64,000 nt of DNA from Aliikangiella coralliicola (GTDB lineage Bacteria; Pseudomonadota; Gammaproteobacteria; Enterobacterales; Kangiellaceae): contig NZ_ML660167.1 of NCBI RefSeq assembly GCF_007004725.1, forward strand, positions 372,001 through 436,000. Direction: 5' to 3'. A program made the position numbers and the translations under genes. Under the pieces are notes generated by a model. That model searched no databases, was not told the DNA's origin, and saw only the letters and a program-made list of their open reading frames with translations. Of this stretch, positions 8,325 through 17,600 are shown piece by piece. Position 1 is the stretch's first letter. Each line of letters starts with the position of its first letter.

Positions 8325-9125
8325 CTAAATGATATGAATTCTCTTTAGTGATCGCGTCAAACCTGTTCCTTGAAAACGTCTTCTGCCATGCAGTAACGCA
8401 TTATTGTCGACCATTACATAATCACCTTTCTGCCAACGGTGATCATAAAAATATCGCGACTGGTAACACCAATCAATGATTTGTTTTAACAGTCGATCAT
8501 TTTGCTCATCTTCAAAGCCTTTAATTGCCGTAACCACGGGATTAACGTCGGCATTATCCTCGTTAAATGGCTCGATAAACTGCATCCTTAGTTTTCCAGT
8601 TACTGGATGCTTGCTAACTAAAGGCGTTTCAATTGAACCTCCATAGTGCGCTTTTTTATCTGCCTGGTAGCTAATTACAATGTCTTTTATCATGTCCAGA
8701 CTATCTTGCGGCAAAGAGTCGAGAAACTTAACGGTATTTAAAAAAGTGGTCTCCCCTCCGCCAGTTTCTGCGCTGCCATCTAAACACTGAAAAAAATTAA
8801 AACGCGGCTCAACTGAAGCGAAGGCCCCGTCCCAGTGTAACTCGACTCTTCCTTCACTGAATATGTGATTTTGCGGGTTTTGTTTTAGTTGTAACTCAAG
8901 TACGTAACCAAAATCCCACTTGAGCAGCTCGCCGAACTGTCGCGCAAAGTCACACATTTTTTCATTTGATAATGCCTCAAAACCTCGTAATATGATAAAA
9001 CTTTCGTCGAGTATTAGCTTTTGCAACTCGTTCTTATCGAGATCAAAAAGCGAATCTCCGTTGTCAGCCTCTAGTACCATACCGAAAGGAGTCTCTGGGA
9101 TAAAATTTTCTGTAGCTAAACTCAA
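8325..9125 (-). CDS. pvcB: Fe(II)/2-oxoglutarate oxygenase, PvcB/IsnB-like (TauD family)
   Basis: 266-residue TauD-fold enzyme. Iron ligands are His97 and Asp99 (ELHWDG) and His246 (LLHGRRRF); Arg258 probably binds 2-oxoglutarate. From memory it lines up with PvcB over LRGF, HIF, LHWDG and the LLHGR region. Family members oxidise isonitrile amino acids, by desaturation or by decarboxylative vinyl formation. No ATG fits upstream of the conserved TPFGMVLEA segment. The TTG at 9125 overlaps the TGA stop of the isonitrile synthase and has GGGAG about 8 nt upstream, so I accept a TTG start with translational coupling. The adjacent isonitrile synthase makes a PvcB-like role far more likely than taurine use. 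Confidence 0.9.
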   Translation of the reverse strand: MSLATENFIPETPFGMVLEADNGDSLFDLDKNELQKLILDESFIILRGFEALSNEKMCDFARQFGELLKWDFGYVLELQLKQNPQNHIFSEGRVELHWDGAFASVEPRFNFFQCLDGSAETGGGETTFLNTVKFLDSLPQDSLDMIKDIVISYQADKKAHYGGSIETPLVSKHPVTGKLRMQFIEPFNEDNADVNPVVTAIKGFEDEQNDRLLKQIIDWCYQSRYFYDHRWQKGDYVMVDNNALLHGRRRFQGTGLTRSLKRIHII

Positions 9126-10099
9126 GATATTCTCCCAGGTAATCTTTCAAAATAACTCGGTTGGCCATCAATATAAACTAAAGCACAATCCAGTTTTTCT
9201 GCTTCCGCGCGTGGCAGCAATGATTCTTTACCCTTATCTTTAACAACAACCGAGTGCCAGGGAGTTGTCCAAACGTCGTTTTCACCGATCATGGAAATAC
9301 CAATTTTCTCCGAGACCAGATATTGCGGGTGTATCGATAATCGCAAACTATTGGGAAATTCTTTTTTCAATAATCGTCCCCAGGCGTTACTACGTTGAAT
9401 AACTCGATAAGCAGCAACTCTAGCTTTTCGCTGTATGGCTGTTCGGCTATGGTTACTAAATTCCTCTACCCCTTGATAATCTTCAAACATGAACTTGGTG
9501 ATCCCTTTGTACATCGTAGACGCTTCCCGCTGTTCTTTGATGCGTTTGCGCAAAGAAGTTAATGGTTCACCATAACTAATCATCAATTCCTCACGTAACG
9601 AAGAGTAGTCTTCAAACCTGTCGTAAACATCTTCAAGATTGTAAAAAGAGATGTGCTCAGACAGATGTTTTTCTGCATAAGCGCGGATCCCTTTAGCGTA
9701 CTCGCTAATATGTTCATCTGGTACGTAAATAATATCGGCAAACACTCGTCCGTCAGAACAAATAATAATTTTTGCACCAGGCTCGTAAATCGCCTCGATT
9801 TCCCGGCACAACTCAACCAAATTCCTCATCGCCGAAAATTCACCATAGTCAGGTAAATGACTGAGCGTCTTACTGCGATTTGGAGACTTACCCGGAAATG
9901 CAGGCAGTATCATTTCAATTGGTTTGTTTTGTTCAACATAATTAATAACTTTATCGATATGTGGTGCTATTTGCTTTGCAAATTCAACGTCTTCTTGTTC
10001 CTTTAGCAACCGTCGCCGCGCAAAGATAAGTTCAATTATCCGAGTGGCGATCTCATAAGCTGGTTGCAATTTTTCCGCAGTCGTTAATTTTGAATTCAT
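9122..10099 (-). CDS. pvcA: Isonitrile synthase, PvcA/IsnA/DIT1 family
   Basis: 325-residue member of the family that converts the alpha-amine of an aromatic amino acid (Tyr or Trp in characterised cases) to an isonitrile, with ribulose 5-phosphate supplying the carbon. Hallmarks seen are PAFPGKSPN (66-74), HLPDYGE (81-87) and CSDGRVF (114-120). The frame can be opened by TTG at 10117, but ATG at 10099 has AAGGA about 7 nt upstream and is preferred. Its stop overlaps the start of the PvcB-like gene. The upstream gap of about 310 bp has a TATAAT box and a 17-bp tandem repeat, so the pair may have its own control. Its place between ECH2 and the donor ACP of a trans-AT PKS is unusual. The amino acid substrate cannot be read from the sequence. 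Confidence 0.93.
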   Translation of the reverse strand: MNSKLTTAEKLQPAYEIATRIIELIFARRRLLKEQEDVEFAKQIAPHIDKVINYVEQNKPIEMILPAFPGKSPNRSKTLSHLPDYGEFSAMRNLVELCREIEAIYEPGAKIIICSDGRVFADIIYVPDEHISEYAKGIRAYAEKHLSEHISFYNLEDVYDRFEDYSSLREELMISYGEPLTSLRKRIKEQREASTMYKGITKFMFEDYQGVEEFSNHSRTAIQRKARVAAYRVIQRSNAWGRLLKKEFPNSLRLSIHPQYLVSEKIGISMIGENDVWTTPWHSVVVKDKGKESLLPRAEAEKLDCALVYIDGQPSYFERLPGRIS

Positions 10100-10166
10100 A
10101 AATATTTTCCTTAGCAATTAAGTGACAACTATCGATTATCCTCAATCATTCCATCTAATAATAATT

Positions 10167-10172
10167 ATTATA
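10167..10172 (-). promoter_or_regulatory. Candidate -10 box upstream of the isonitrile synthase
   Basis: On the minus strand this reads TATAAT, 68 bp before the isonitrile synthase ATG, in an AT-rich stretch. No good -35 hexamer lies at the standard distance, so an activator might be needed. The rest of the 10100-10409 gap holds the tandem repeat listed next and no gene. Confidence 0.3.
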
Positions 10173-10282
10173 ATAAGGGAGAATTTTTGACATTCTACCC
10201 TGATAAAATTTCAAAATTGTTATCGGACTTTTTTCTAAATTACGTGCTTCGATGTTTATTTTATTGTTTGGTAATGCCTGTC

Positions 10283-10316
10283 GTTTAGTAACATCTCTTG
10301 TTTAGTAACATCTATT
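10283..10316. repeat. Two tandem 17-bp repeats upstream of the isonitrile genes
   Basis: GTTTAGTAACATCT occurs twice with a period of exactly 17 bp, about 110 bp upstream of the candidate -10 box of the isonitrile synthase. Such spacing suits a regulator binding site, but no regulator gene lies in the window to pair with it. Confidence 0.45.
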
Positions 10317-10409
10317 ATTTAATATGCTTGTTGTAAAATTGTTCCTTTTAAAAAGTGTTTAATGTATTAATGTTTGCGATGTAAATTTATGTTGTATGAA
10401 TATTTACAC

Positions 10410-11159
10410 CTACTGCCCAAAAAATGCCTCGATGCGATCTTTCACTTCCGGCTGATGAAATGTCTTATCGTGCATAATGACTTCTTGCTCAATAATCTCT
10501 GGAAGTTTTTCTCGCAACGGAGCGACCAGGTGATCTTTTAACGTGACCAACGACACTCTAGGTTTTTCGGCCAATGTCTTTGCCAGGTCAAGGGCATAAT
10601 CCATCACCTCGCTCCTGGGTAAAACCGGAAAAGGAATACCGCGCTGTTGCAGTTCTCCGCCTCGATAAGTTTTAGCGGCCAGCAACATTTCTTCAGCTAG
10701 TCCAATTCCCAGTTTTTGCGGGAGGATAAAAGTTGCCCCCATGCCCGGAGTAAAACCATATTTCATAAAGTTGGTCGTATAAACGCTCTCTCGACTCAAT
10801 ATTACAAAGTCGGCAAATAATCCCATCACAAAACCACCGCCAATACCATGTCCCTGCATTGCTGAGATTACCGGAATCGGGCAGTTTAACGCCAGGCTAT
10901 AAAGATCGGTGTCACTGAACTTACCCTTTCCATCAGAAAGATAAAGTAACGCTTCTTGTGTGCCACCGCTAGCAAAATAGCTATCAAAACCGGTTAAGAT
11001 AACAACCTTATATTGAAGCTGATTCTTTATCGTTTCAAAGGCTTCAATTAGTCCTTGAGTCAATGCATCTGAAAAAGTGTTTTTATTCACTTTATCCTGC
11101 ATCTTAATCTGAATGATTCCTTCATCCACTTCTGTCAGTTCAATTACCTGGTCAGACAT
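10410..11159 (-). CDS. pksI: ECH2, decarboxylating enoyl-CoA-hydratase-fold enzyme (PksI-like)
   Basis: Second crotonase-fold enzyme of the beta-branching cassette. It decarboxylates the 3-methylglutaconyl-type intermediate on an ACP to leave a methyl branch. It has GHGIGGGF (oxyanion-hole glycines), KYGFTPGMG and the C-terminal EVIMHDKTFHQPE, all typical of PksI. A TTG at 11195 extends the frame by 12 residues, but ATG at 11159 gives MSDQVIELTEV and 249 residues, the usual PksI length. The third ECH domain of each embedded triplet in the PKS proteins closely resembles this protein, so the cluster has both free and built-in forms. Confidence 0.92.
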   Translation of the reverse strand: MSDQVIELTEVDEGIIQIKMQDKVNKNTFSDALTQGLIEAFETIKNQLQYKVVILTGFDSYFASGGTQEALLYLSDGKGKFSDTDLYSLALNCPIPVISAMQGHGIGGGFVMGLFADFVILSRESVYTTNFMKYGFTPGMGATFILPQKLGIGLAEEMLLAAKTYRGGELQQRGIPFPVLPRSEVMDYALDLAKTLAEKPRVSLVTLKDHLVAPLREKLPEIIEQEVIMHDKTFHQPEVKDRIEAFFGQ

Positions 11160-11243
11160 AAAACTTTTCTCACTTAACCCTTTTGCAAAACACAATTATT
11201 TTCTGGCGTTTGATACAAGCCTTTAATTAGAAAATACCAGATC

Positions 11244-12032
11244 TCAATCACCCTCCCAGGGAAATTGACCCGTTGTTACATAACGGGTGATCTTGGCTAA
11301 ATTTTCTTTATCGGAAAACACTTCGATATTTGCCGCTAATGCTTTTGACTTAGAATCAGCTAACCCGTTATCAAGTGCATTCATATACCGTTTGTAACGA
11401 GCCACGCCAGATTTACTCAGGCGTCGCAACCTTAACAGATGTTTGCGCAATAAATTTTCGCTTTTTTCTTCGCAAGCATCTACTAAGCCCCACTCCATAG
11501 CTTGTTCCGCTGAAATCGGCTGAGTTAGCAGCGTCATATAATTGGATTTTGTAAATCCCATACGACGAATTAAAAACGGCAAAACACACGCAGGCATTAA
11601 ACCGAAAAGTAACTCTGACAAACTATAAACGGCCTGTCGTTCACTCAGCACCACATCACAAGCAGCGACAAAACCGATGCCGCCTGCGTTGGCTTTTCCC
11701 CTCACATGGGCGATAGTGATGTATGGACCGGAAGCTAATTTGAGCCACAAGTCGTATAAAGGTTCCGGGTTTTGTTCTTGGCTGCTCTCTTGTTCAACAC
11801 TTTGTTGTAGGCCTTGAAAGTCGGCGCCGAAACAAAATACTTCCGGCAAACCTTCTAACACAACAATCTTTGCCGCCGTGTCACAATGATCTAAAACCTG
11901 ACTGAACTCTTCGATCAAACGGTCGTTGATTGTGTTGTTTGCATCAGGTCGGTAAATCTGAATAAAACAGATATCTTCTTCAAACCTGACTCGAAGCGTT
12001 TCATAGGCTGCCGTGTCCATTAAGATACCCAT
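11244..12032 (-). CDS. pksH: ECH1, dehydrating enoyl-CoA-hydratase-fold enzyme (PksH-like)
   Basis: First crotonase-fold enzyme of the HCS cassette. It dehydrates the HMG-like intermediate on the acceptor ACP. GKANAGGIGF supplies the oxyanion hole; FGLMPACVLPFL and the RRLSKSGVARYKRYM tail match the PksH family. Two starts are possible. ATG at 12032 (GGGAG 5 nt upstream) overlaps the HMG-CoA-synthase gene by 13 bp. ATG at 12020 forms TAATG with that gene's stop. Either implies translational coupling. No second freestanding ECH1 is visible, so this one may serve all the beta-branching modules. Confidence 0.92.
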   Translation of the reverse strand: MGILMDTAAYETLRVRFEEDICFIQIYRPDANNTINDRLIEEFSQVLDHCDTAAKIVVLEGLPEVFCFGADFQGLQQSVEQESSQEQNPEPLYDLWLKLASGPYITIAHVRGKANAGGIGFVAACDVVLSERQAVYSLSELLFGLMPACVLPFLIRRMGFTKSNYMTLLTQPISAEQAMEWGLVDACEEKSENLLRKHLLRLRRLSKSGVARYKRYMNALDNGLADSKSKALAANIEVFSDKENLAKITRYVTTGQFPWEGD

Positions 12033-13279
12033 TCGTACTCCCGATGAAATTCTTTGATTTCTTTCAAAAACAATACTTCTTTACCTTGTGCACTGCGAGC
12101 TTGCGGGATAAAGCTAGAATCTAAAACAACGTTACGAGTACCAAACTTTACTGCGTTACTGCCGATTAAAAGATTGTCGTATTCTTCCATTGTTAATTCA
12201 TGTCTTTTGTCGAACTGCTCGCTAATTTTCATGGCATGTAATCTTTCCTGACCTTCTTTACCAATAACGCCACTGAAGAATTCTGAACAACAGCCTGAGC
12301 CGTAAGAAAAAACGCCAACCCGCTGTGGCGTTTCGAACCGACCGTTGTCGATGGTGCTGGCCAAGGCGAGTGCGGTAGTTGCTCCCATAATGTTGCCGAC
12401 ACGTTGACAATAATTCATACCAGGCATTACTCGTCGCTCAAAGTCTTCCTCAATCGCCTGCGGCTTAGATTTAATTAATTTACGCATCATATTACGATGA
12501 GCCCCCTTTACCATGCCGCCGAAAGGTGTGTGATAGGCTAAATAAGTAAAGCTTTCAGCAAAGTCAGCACCTTCAACGCGTTTTTTATATTCTAAGAATG
12601 CGTTCTCACAGCAATCGAGATAAGACAGTAAAGACAAGTCCGAATCACCGGCATCGGTATCGGCAGTTGGTCGGCAGGTGTCCATGACTTCATATCCATA
12701 ATAACCATTGGCGCCCACATCAACCTGGAATATGTATGGCTTATCACTGATCAACATGGCGACGGCACCGGAACCGCCGCTTGGCTCTGCAAAAGACCAC
12801 TCGGCTGTTAATCCTTCGCCGCCTTCCTCATCCATAAATCGAGAAAGATCTGTGGCGATAACCAATACTTTCGCGCCAGGTGAAACTTGTGACAGGATAA
12901 AATTCACCGCATTTTGAATGCCGGCAACACCTGAGTAGCATGCATTTTTTAATTCAAACAAACGACAATTTCGATTTAATCCGAGTAAGTCGTGACAATA
13001 AGTACTCATCGATTTACCAAAGTCGAAAGAAGACTCGGTACAGGTAATGACCATTTCAATTCGATCTTTTTCTTCTGGACTTAGCGCATCAACAATTGGT
13101 TTGGCCGCATTTACCGCATAGGTAATGGGATCTTCATAAGGTAACGCGACAGTTTTTTCCTTCATCAATAAATTTTCGAAACGAGTTGTGTCCAGGTTAC
13201 GGTGTTCTGCCAGCTTTTCTACATTTAAGTAGGCGGTGCCGGCGAATACATTCATGGCTTCAATTCCAGCTAATCTCAT
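12020..13279 (-). CDS. pksG: HMG-CoA-synthase-like enzyme for beta-branching
   Basis: 419-residue HMGS homologue. The nucleophile is Cys114 (LKNACYSGVAG) and a catalytic His is His250 (YHTPFGGMVKGAH). It condenses acetyl from the donor ACP with the beta-keto group of a polyketide held on a Trp-flagged acceptor ACP. The operon order HMGS-ECH1-ECH2 matches other HCS cassettes, but the donor ACP and decarboxylating KS are displaced about 3 kb downstream by the isonitrile genes and the phosphatase. The ATG has AGGAAAT about 7 nt upstream. Family assignment is very secure. Confidence 0.95.
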   Translation of the reverse strand: MRLAGIEAMNVFAGTAYLNVEKLAEHRNLDTTRFENLLMKEKTVALPYEDPITYAVNAAKPIVDALSPEEKDRIEMVITCTESSFDFGKSMSTYCHDLLGLNRNCRLFELKNACYSGVAGIQNAVNFILSQVSPGAKVLVIATDLSRFMDEEGGEGLTAEWSFAEPSGGSGAVAMLISDKPYIFQVDVGANGYYGYEVMDTCRPTADTDAGDSDLSLLSYLDCCENAFLEYKKRVEGADFAESFTYLAYHTPFGGMVKGAHRNMMRKLIKSKPQAIEEDFERRVMPGMNYCQRVGNIMGATTALALASTIDNGRFETPQRVGVFSYGSGCCSEFFSGVIGKEGQERLHAMKISEQFDKRHELTMEEYDNLLIGSNAVKFGTRNVVLDSSFIPQARSAQGKEVLFLKEIKEFHREYEWVS

Positions 13280-13491
13280 AAGTATTTCCTAATGTTTAAA
13301 GTTAAAAATATTTCTTACTAAAATTCGTCTGTAAAATTCAGGCGTTAAAATAGTGCTGCTCACTTCGCAGTATTTTTGTTTCTTACCTATTTTATGTTTT
13401 ATAAATTAGCCCATTCGAAGGGCTAATTTAATTGGCTGCCAGTCTTTGATTTATCCGAAAAATATTCTGGAGAAAAACGACTTGCGGCCCA

Positions 13492-14199
13492 CTATCGAAA
13501 ATTAAACATCTTCGATTTATTTTGGCCGCTTCTTAAACGAAACGCGGCAAACGATTCTTTATCCCTGAATTGCAGGTAAATATTTTCCTGTAATACTTGC
13601 GAAAATATTCGCCCTGGTTGTCTTCCATAGGAATGACCAGGAAATATTCGAGTGTGGGGTTTAAGCACTCTTTTTAGATGATCGAGACTGGTATACATAT
13701 CGTAAGCAGCCTCGGTGTCCGGGCAGATACCACAACCTTCGGCAAATAAAACATCACCAGTAAACAAATTATCCGAAATTTGATAACAAATGCAGCCCGG
13801 CGTATGTCCCGGCGTTAAAATCGGCTGAATTTTCATTTTGCCCACAATCCATGGAGACTCGTCAATTCCAACCAACTGGTCGGCTCGATAACCGGAAGCG
13901 TCGATTTCTTCGTGCGACATCCATATGGGGCAATTATATTTAGCCGCCAATGGTTTAGACAAATGAACATGGTCAAGGTGAGAATGCGTTAACAAGATAC
14001 CACTCAATGTCGCTTGAGCGTCAGCTAGCGCCTGATCAACTTTTTCAATTTGCCAGGCAGGGTCCACCACAACCGCTTCACGGGTGATGGGATCAACCAC
14101 AAGGTAATTGTAATTAATCATAAACTGATGCGACATTTTTAGCACAGTTACTTGCGGTGTCAGCTCCTTGTGCCTGAAATCTATAAAACTTCCATTCAT
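13492..14199 (-). CDS. Metallo-beta-lactamase-fold hydrolase (BaeB/PksB-like)
   Basis: 235-residue Zn hydrolase with HSHLDH at 72-77, GHTPG (His132), GD at 148-149 and FPGHS near the C-terminus, as in glyoxalase II-type enzymes. Such proteins accompany many trans-AT PKS clusters (bacillaene PksB/BaeB) and probably hydrolyse acyl thioesters. A TTG at 14214 would add five residues; ATG at 14199 is preferred, though no strong ribosome site is seen for either. It sits between the last PKS gene and the HCS cassette. It might release or edit chains, which matters because no thioesterase domain is visible in the window. Confidence 0.88.
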   Translation of the reverse strand: MNGSFIDFRHKELTPQVTVLKMSHQFMINYNYLVVDPITREAVVVDPAWQIEKVDQALADAQATLSGILLTHSHLDHVHLSKPLAAKYNCPIWMSHEEIDASGYRADQLVGIDESPWIVGKMKIQPILTPGHTPGCICYQISDNLFTGDVLFAEGCGICPDTEAAYDMYTSLDHLKRVLKPHTRIFPGHSYGRQPGRIFSQVLQENIYLQFRDKESFAAFRLRSGQNKSKMFNFR

Positions 14200-14636
14200 T
14201 TCGATACTACCCAATTTATATGTAATGACTATTTTTTATTTAACCTGATTATCCTGTCAGATTTATTAGTTTCATTTTTACTAAATTTGTTTTTATTAAT
14301 CTTGCTTTTTAATCTCAATCGTAGATTGAAAATTAGTTCTAAAGTGTTAACTCTTGCAAACTAAAACATTCCGATGAACATGTTTGGTGTTCCATTCAAT
14401 TTTTAGCCTTCTGTGCTCAAATCAATCTTCCGTGCTCAAACCAATCTTCCGTCTCACGCATGAGACTTCGGTTAATGAATATCAACCCCGAAATGACGCA
14501 CGCTTAATTTCGATAAGGCCACACTTGGTGGTGTCTAACCGGTTTCGGCCATTGTAATCTTCAATATTGAATTCATTATTACCGTTAATCTTGTACCTGC
14601 ACTCCCCATACGTGAGCGTCAGCGACAATCTACATT
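14200..14636. other. Intergenic region after the last PKS gene
   Basis: 437 bp without a supported gene. It contains a direct repeat at 14412-14449 (GTGCTCAAA..CAATCTTC twice, period 19), a perfect 6-bp-stem palindrome at 14451-14466 (GTCTCACGCATGAGAC), and an AT-rich stretch before the hydrolase gene. Just past the PKS stop the +2 minus-strand frame stays open for roughly 55 codons, but shows no recognisable domain. Confidence 0.5.
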
Positions 14637-17600
14637 TCACCCATGCAAACTTTGCCAGTCAATTTGAGTGCCTTTAACCCATAACTCGGCTAACTTTTCG
14701 GATTCGTTGGTTGCAATTAACTGCTTAATATAATCTTTACCGGCTTGGGTGTCGCCGATTTCGAGATTGTCGGCTGCACTTAGTTTAACACTACCTCGGT
14801 AAATTTTTCTATTATAAATCTTGCCTTTTTCTTGTAAAAAGCTATTCAACTGCTCGGTCCACTCGTCGAAAGAATCGGCGACAAAGACTAAACGCTCTTG
14901 CATTTCGGCTCGTCCGGTCTGTAAGGTATAGGCGACATTCTTTAACGTGGCGTGCTCATCCCGCAGGTTTTCGATATACGATGGAAATTGTGCCACATAA
15001 TCAATCAGACTATCTTCGTTTTTAGCCGAAATGACCAAAAGCTGAGACTGGTTTTCGCCTTCACTTTCTTCTCCATCGACATCCACTATTGGTTGTTCGA
15101 ACTCTTCAAGGATGACGTGTGCATTAACTCCACCGAAACCGAAACTACTCACACCAGCCGTTCTCGCCAGCCCTTCAGGTACTTCCCAGTCACTCTCGGT
15201 TTGGGCTATTTCAAACGGTGTTCCGCTCAAATCTATATACGGATTTAAATTTTCGCAATGCAGGCTTTTCGCTATCTTTTTATGTCGCATTTGCAAGATA
15301 ACTTTAATCAGACCAACAACACCGGCGCCATATTCTAAATGTCCAATATTCGACTTAATACTGCCAAGTTTGCAGGTCTGCTCACCATTTTGCTCACCGT
15401 CGAGAAGTTCAGCTGCAACCGACTTAAGACCGTTAATTTCAACGGGATCGCCCAACTCAGTGCCCGTCCCATGACACTCAATGTAACTCACGCGGCTGAA
15501 GTCAATCCCCGCATCTTTAACTGCCTGTTTAATGACTGCGGCTTGTGACTTGGGATTCGGCGCAGTCAAAGAGTTGGTGCGCCCACCGTGATTTTCAGCT
15601 GACCCCTTCACCAAAGCATAAATAGTGTTGTTATCGCGTATTGCAGCTTTGAGCGGCTTAAGCATCAACATGCCTATTCCCTCTCCTCTCACATATCCGT
15701 TGGCTTTATCTGAAAATGTTTTGCAACGGCCGTCCTCACACAACATGCCTGATTTGGCGAAGCTGATGTAGCCATCGGGCGCCAGTAGCAAATTAACGCC
15801 GCCAGCAATCGCCTGCTCACATTGTCCTGAGCGAATAACTTCCACTGCGCGGTGTAACGCCACCAATGCACTACTACACGCGGTATCGATTGGATTACTT
15901 GGGCCGTGCCAATCCATTAGATAGCTAATACGGTTAGGGCCAACTGACGAAACGGTTCCTGTTGCCGAATAAGCTTCTATCGGCAATCCGTGAAGTAATG
16001 AGGAATAACCGCTAGGCCCGCAACCGATAAAGAGCCCGGTACTGTTACCTTTAATGTCGTCGCCACCACAACCGGCATTTTCGACGCATTCCCACACGTA
16101 TTGCATCATTAAACGCTGCTCGGGGTTCATATACATGGCTTCTGCCGGAGAGATGCCGAAAAACAGGGAATCAAATTTATCCACATCATCGATAAATGAT
16201 CCCCATTTACTAACGCCCGGATAGTCACGCCAGTCCCATCGATCCGATGGGATTTCACTGATCATGTCTTTCCCCTGATCAAGCATTTCCCAGAATTCAT
16301 CTGGATTAGTGGCACCGGCAATTCGACAGCTCATACCAACAATCGCGATATCCTTATCGCTGTACCTGATGCTCGATTTATAAGATTTTTTGAATCCCTG
16401 GGCGAAAGCGCTAATTTTCAATGGGTCTGGTTGCTGCGAACTAGACTCTTTTTGCTTGCCTGGATCTGGCATTTTGCGCGAACTTTTAGCCCTTTTATCA
16501 GCCGGCTTTTTATTACCGTTCAATGCCAATTTTTTCGCCATCTCATCACCGTGTTTATTCGCCAGGTATTGGCTGAACAATTCCATGTTGGTGGCTTCGA
16601 ACATCACTGTCGGCATCAGGTTTAAGTCAAAATGAGTGTTAAAACGATTAACAAAACTAGATAGCAAAATCGAGTCAAAACCAAATACCGCCCAGTCTGC
16701 AGTATCATCTAACTGGTTGGGGCGAAGTTTAAGATGCTCGGCGGTCTGTAACCTGACTTCTTGCAGAATTTCCTTGCTCAACTTACTAGTTTCAATCCCC
16801 GATTCGTCTTCCTCGCCATTTTTCTGCTGTTGTTTTTGTAGCTGAGTCTTTTCATTTTTATTCGATTCAGACGGCTTAGATTCAAACAGCGTTGCTATCG
16901 ATTTTTTCTGGCCGTACACAACGACTAATTGCTGATGCTCACTGGCAATAATCTGCTTTAATGCAGTGACCCCCTCCTCGGTGGGTAGCGGTTTAATTTT
17001 ATAGACCTGCAATAAATTTTGCGTGGTCGCCTCGTCAATTTTCATACCACCGCTTTCCCAAAGAGGCCAGTTAATGCTGATACTTTTACCCTGGCGTTGT
17101 CCGCTCTCAACCTGTCGTGCTCGCTCCTGAATGTAGGCGTCCATAAAACCATTGGCAGCAGCATAATCTATCTGCCCTGCATTACCGAGAGTGCCGGCAA
17201 TGGATGACAAGGCAATAAAAAAGTCCAGTTTATAACTAGCGGTCGCTTCGTCCAGATTAGCAAGACCTTTAACCTTGGGCGCTAATACAGGTGCTATTTC
17301 ATCCTTCGATTTTTTATGGATAAAATTATCGCGGATAATCCCCGACCCGTGAATGACACCGCTAATGTCTGGGTATTTCGAAATCACGGCAGCAACATCC
17401 TTATCTTTCGAAATATCGCAACGCACATAATCCACTTTGGCGCCTAAATCCTCTAGTTGCTGAATGGAAGCTCGCGATGAAGAATCTAACTCGCTTCTCC
17501 CCACCAGAATTAAGTGATTGCCCTGACTATTTTTAGCAATGTCTTGTGCGAAAATTAATCCTAGCCCACCGAGACCGCCGGTAATTAAAACCGTTTTACT

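Noticed and set aside
8325-9125. Oxygenase as a ScoE-type enzyme making the isonitrile itself
   Set aside because: A PvcA-family isonitrile synthase is directly upstream and overlapping, and the protein resembles PvcB. The acyl-ligase and other partners of the ScoE route are not seen.
10410-11195. Longer ECH2 with TTG start at 11195
   Set aside because: ATG at 11159 gives the family's normal length and N-terminus.
14451-14466. Palindrome as a Rho-independent terminator for the last PKS gene
   Set aside because: The stem is only 6 bp and no T-run follows on the minus strand. It also lies about 170 bp past the stop.
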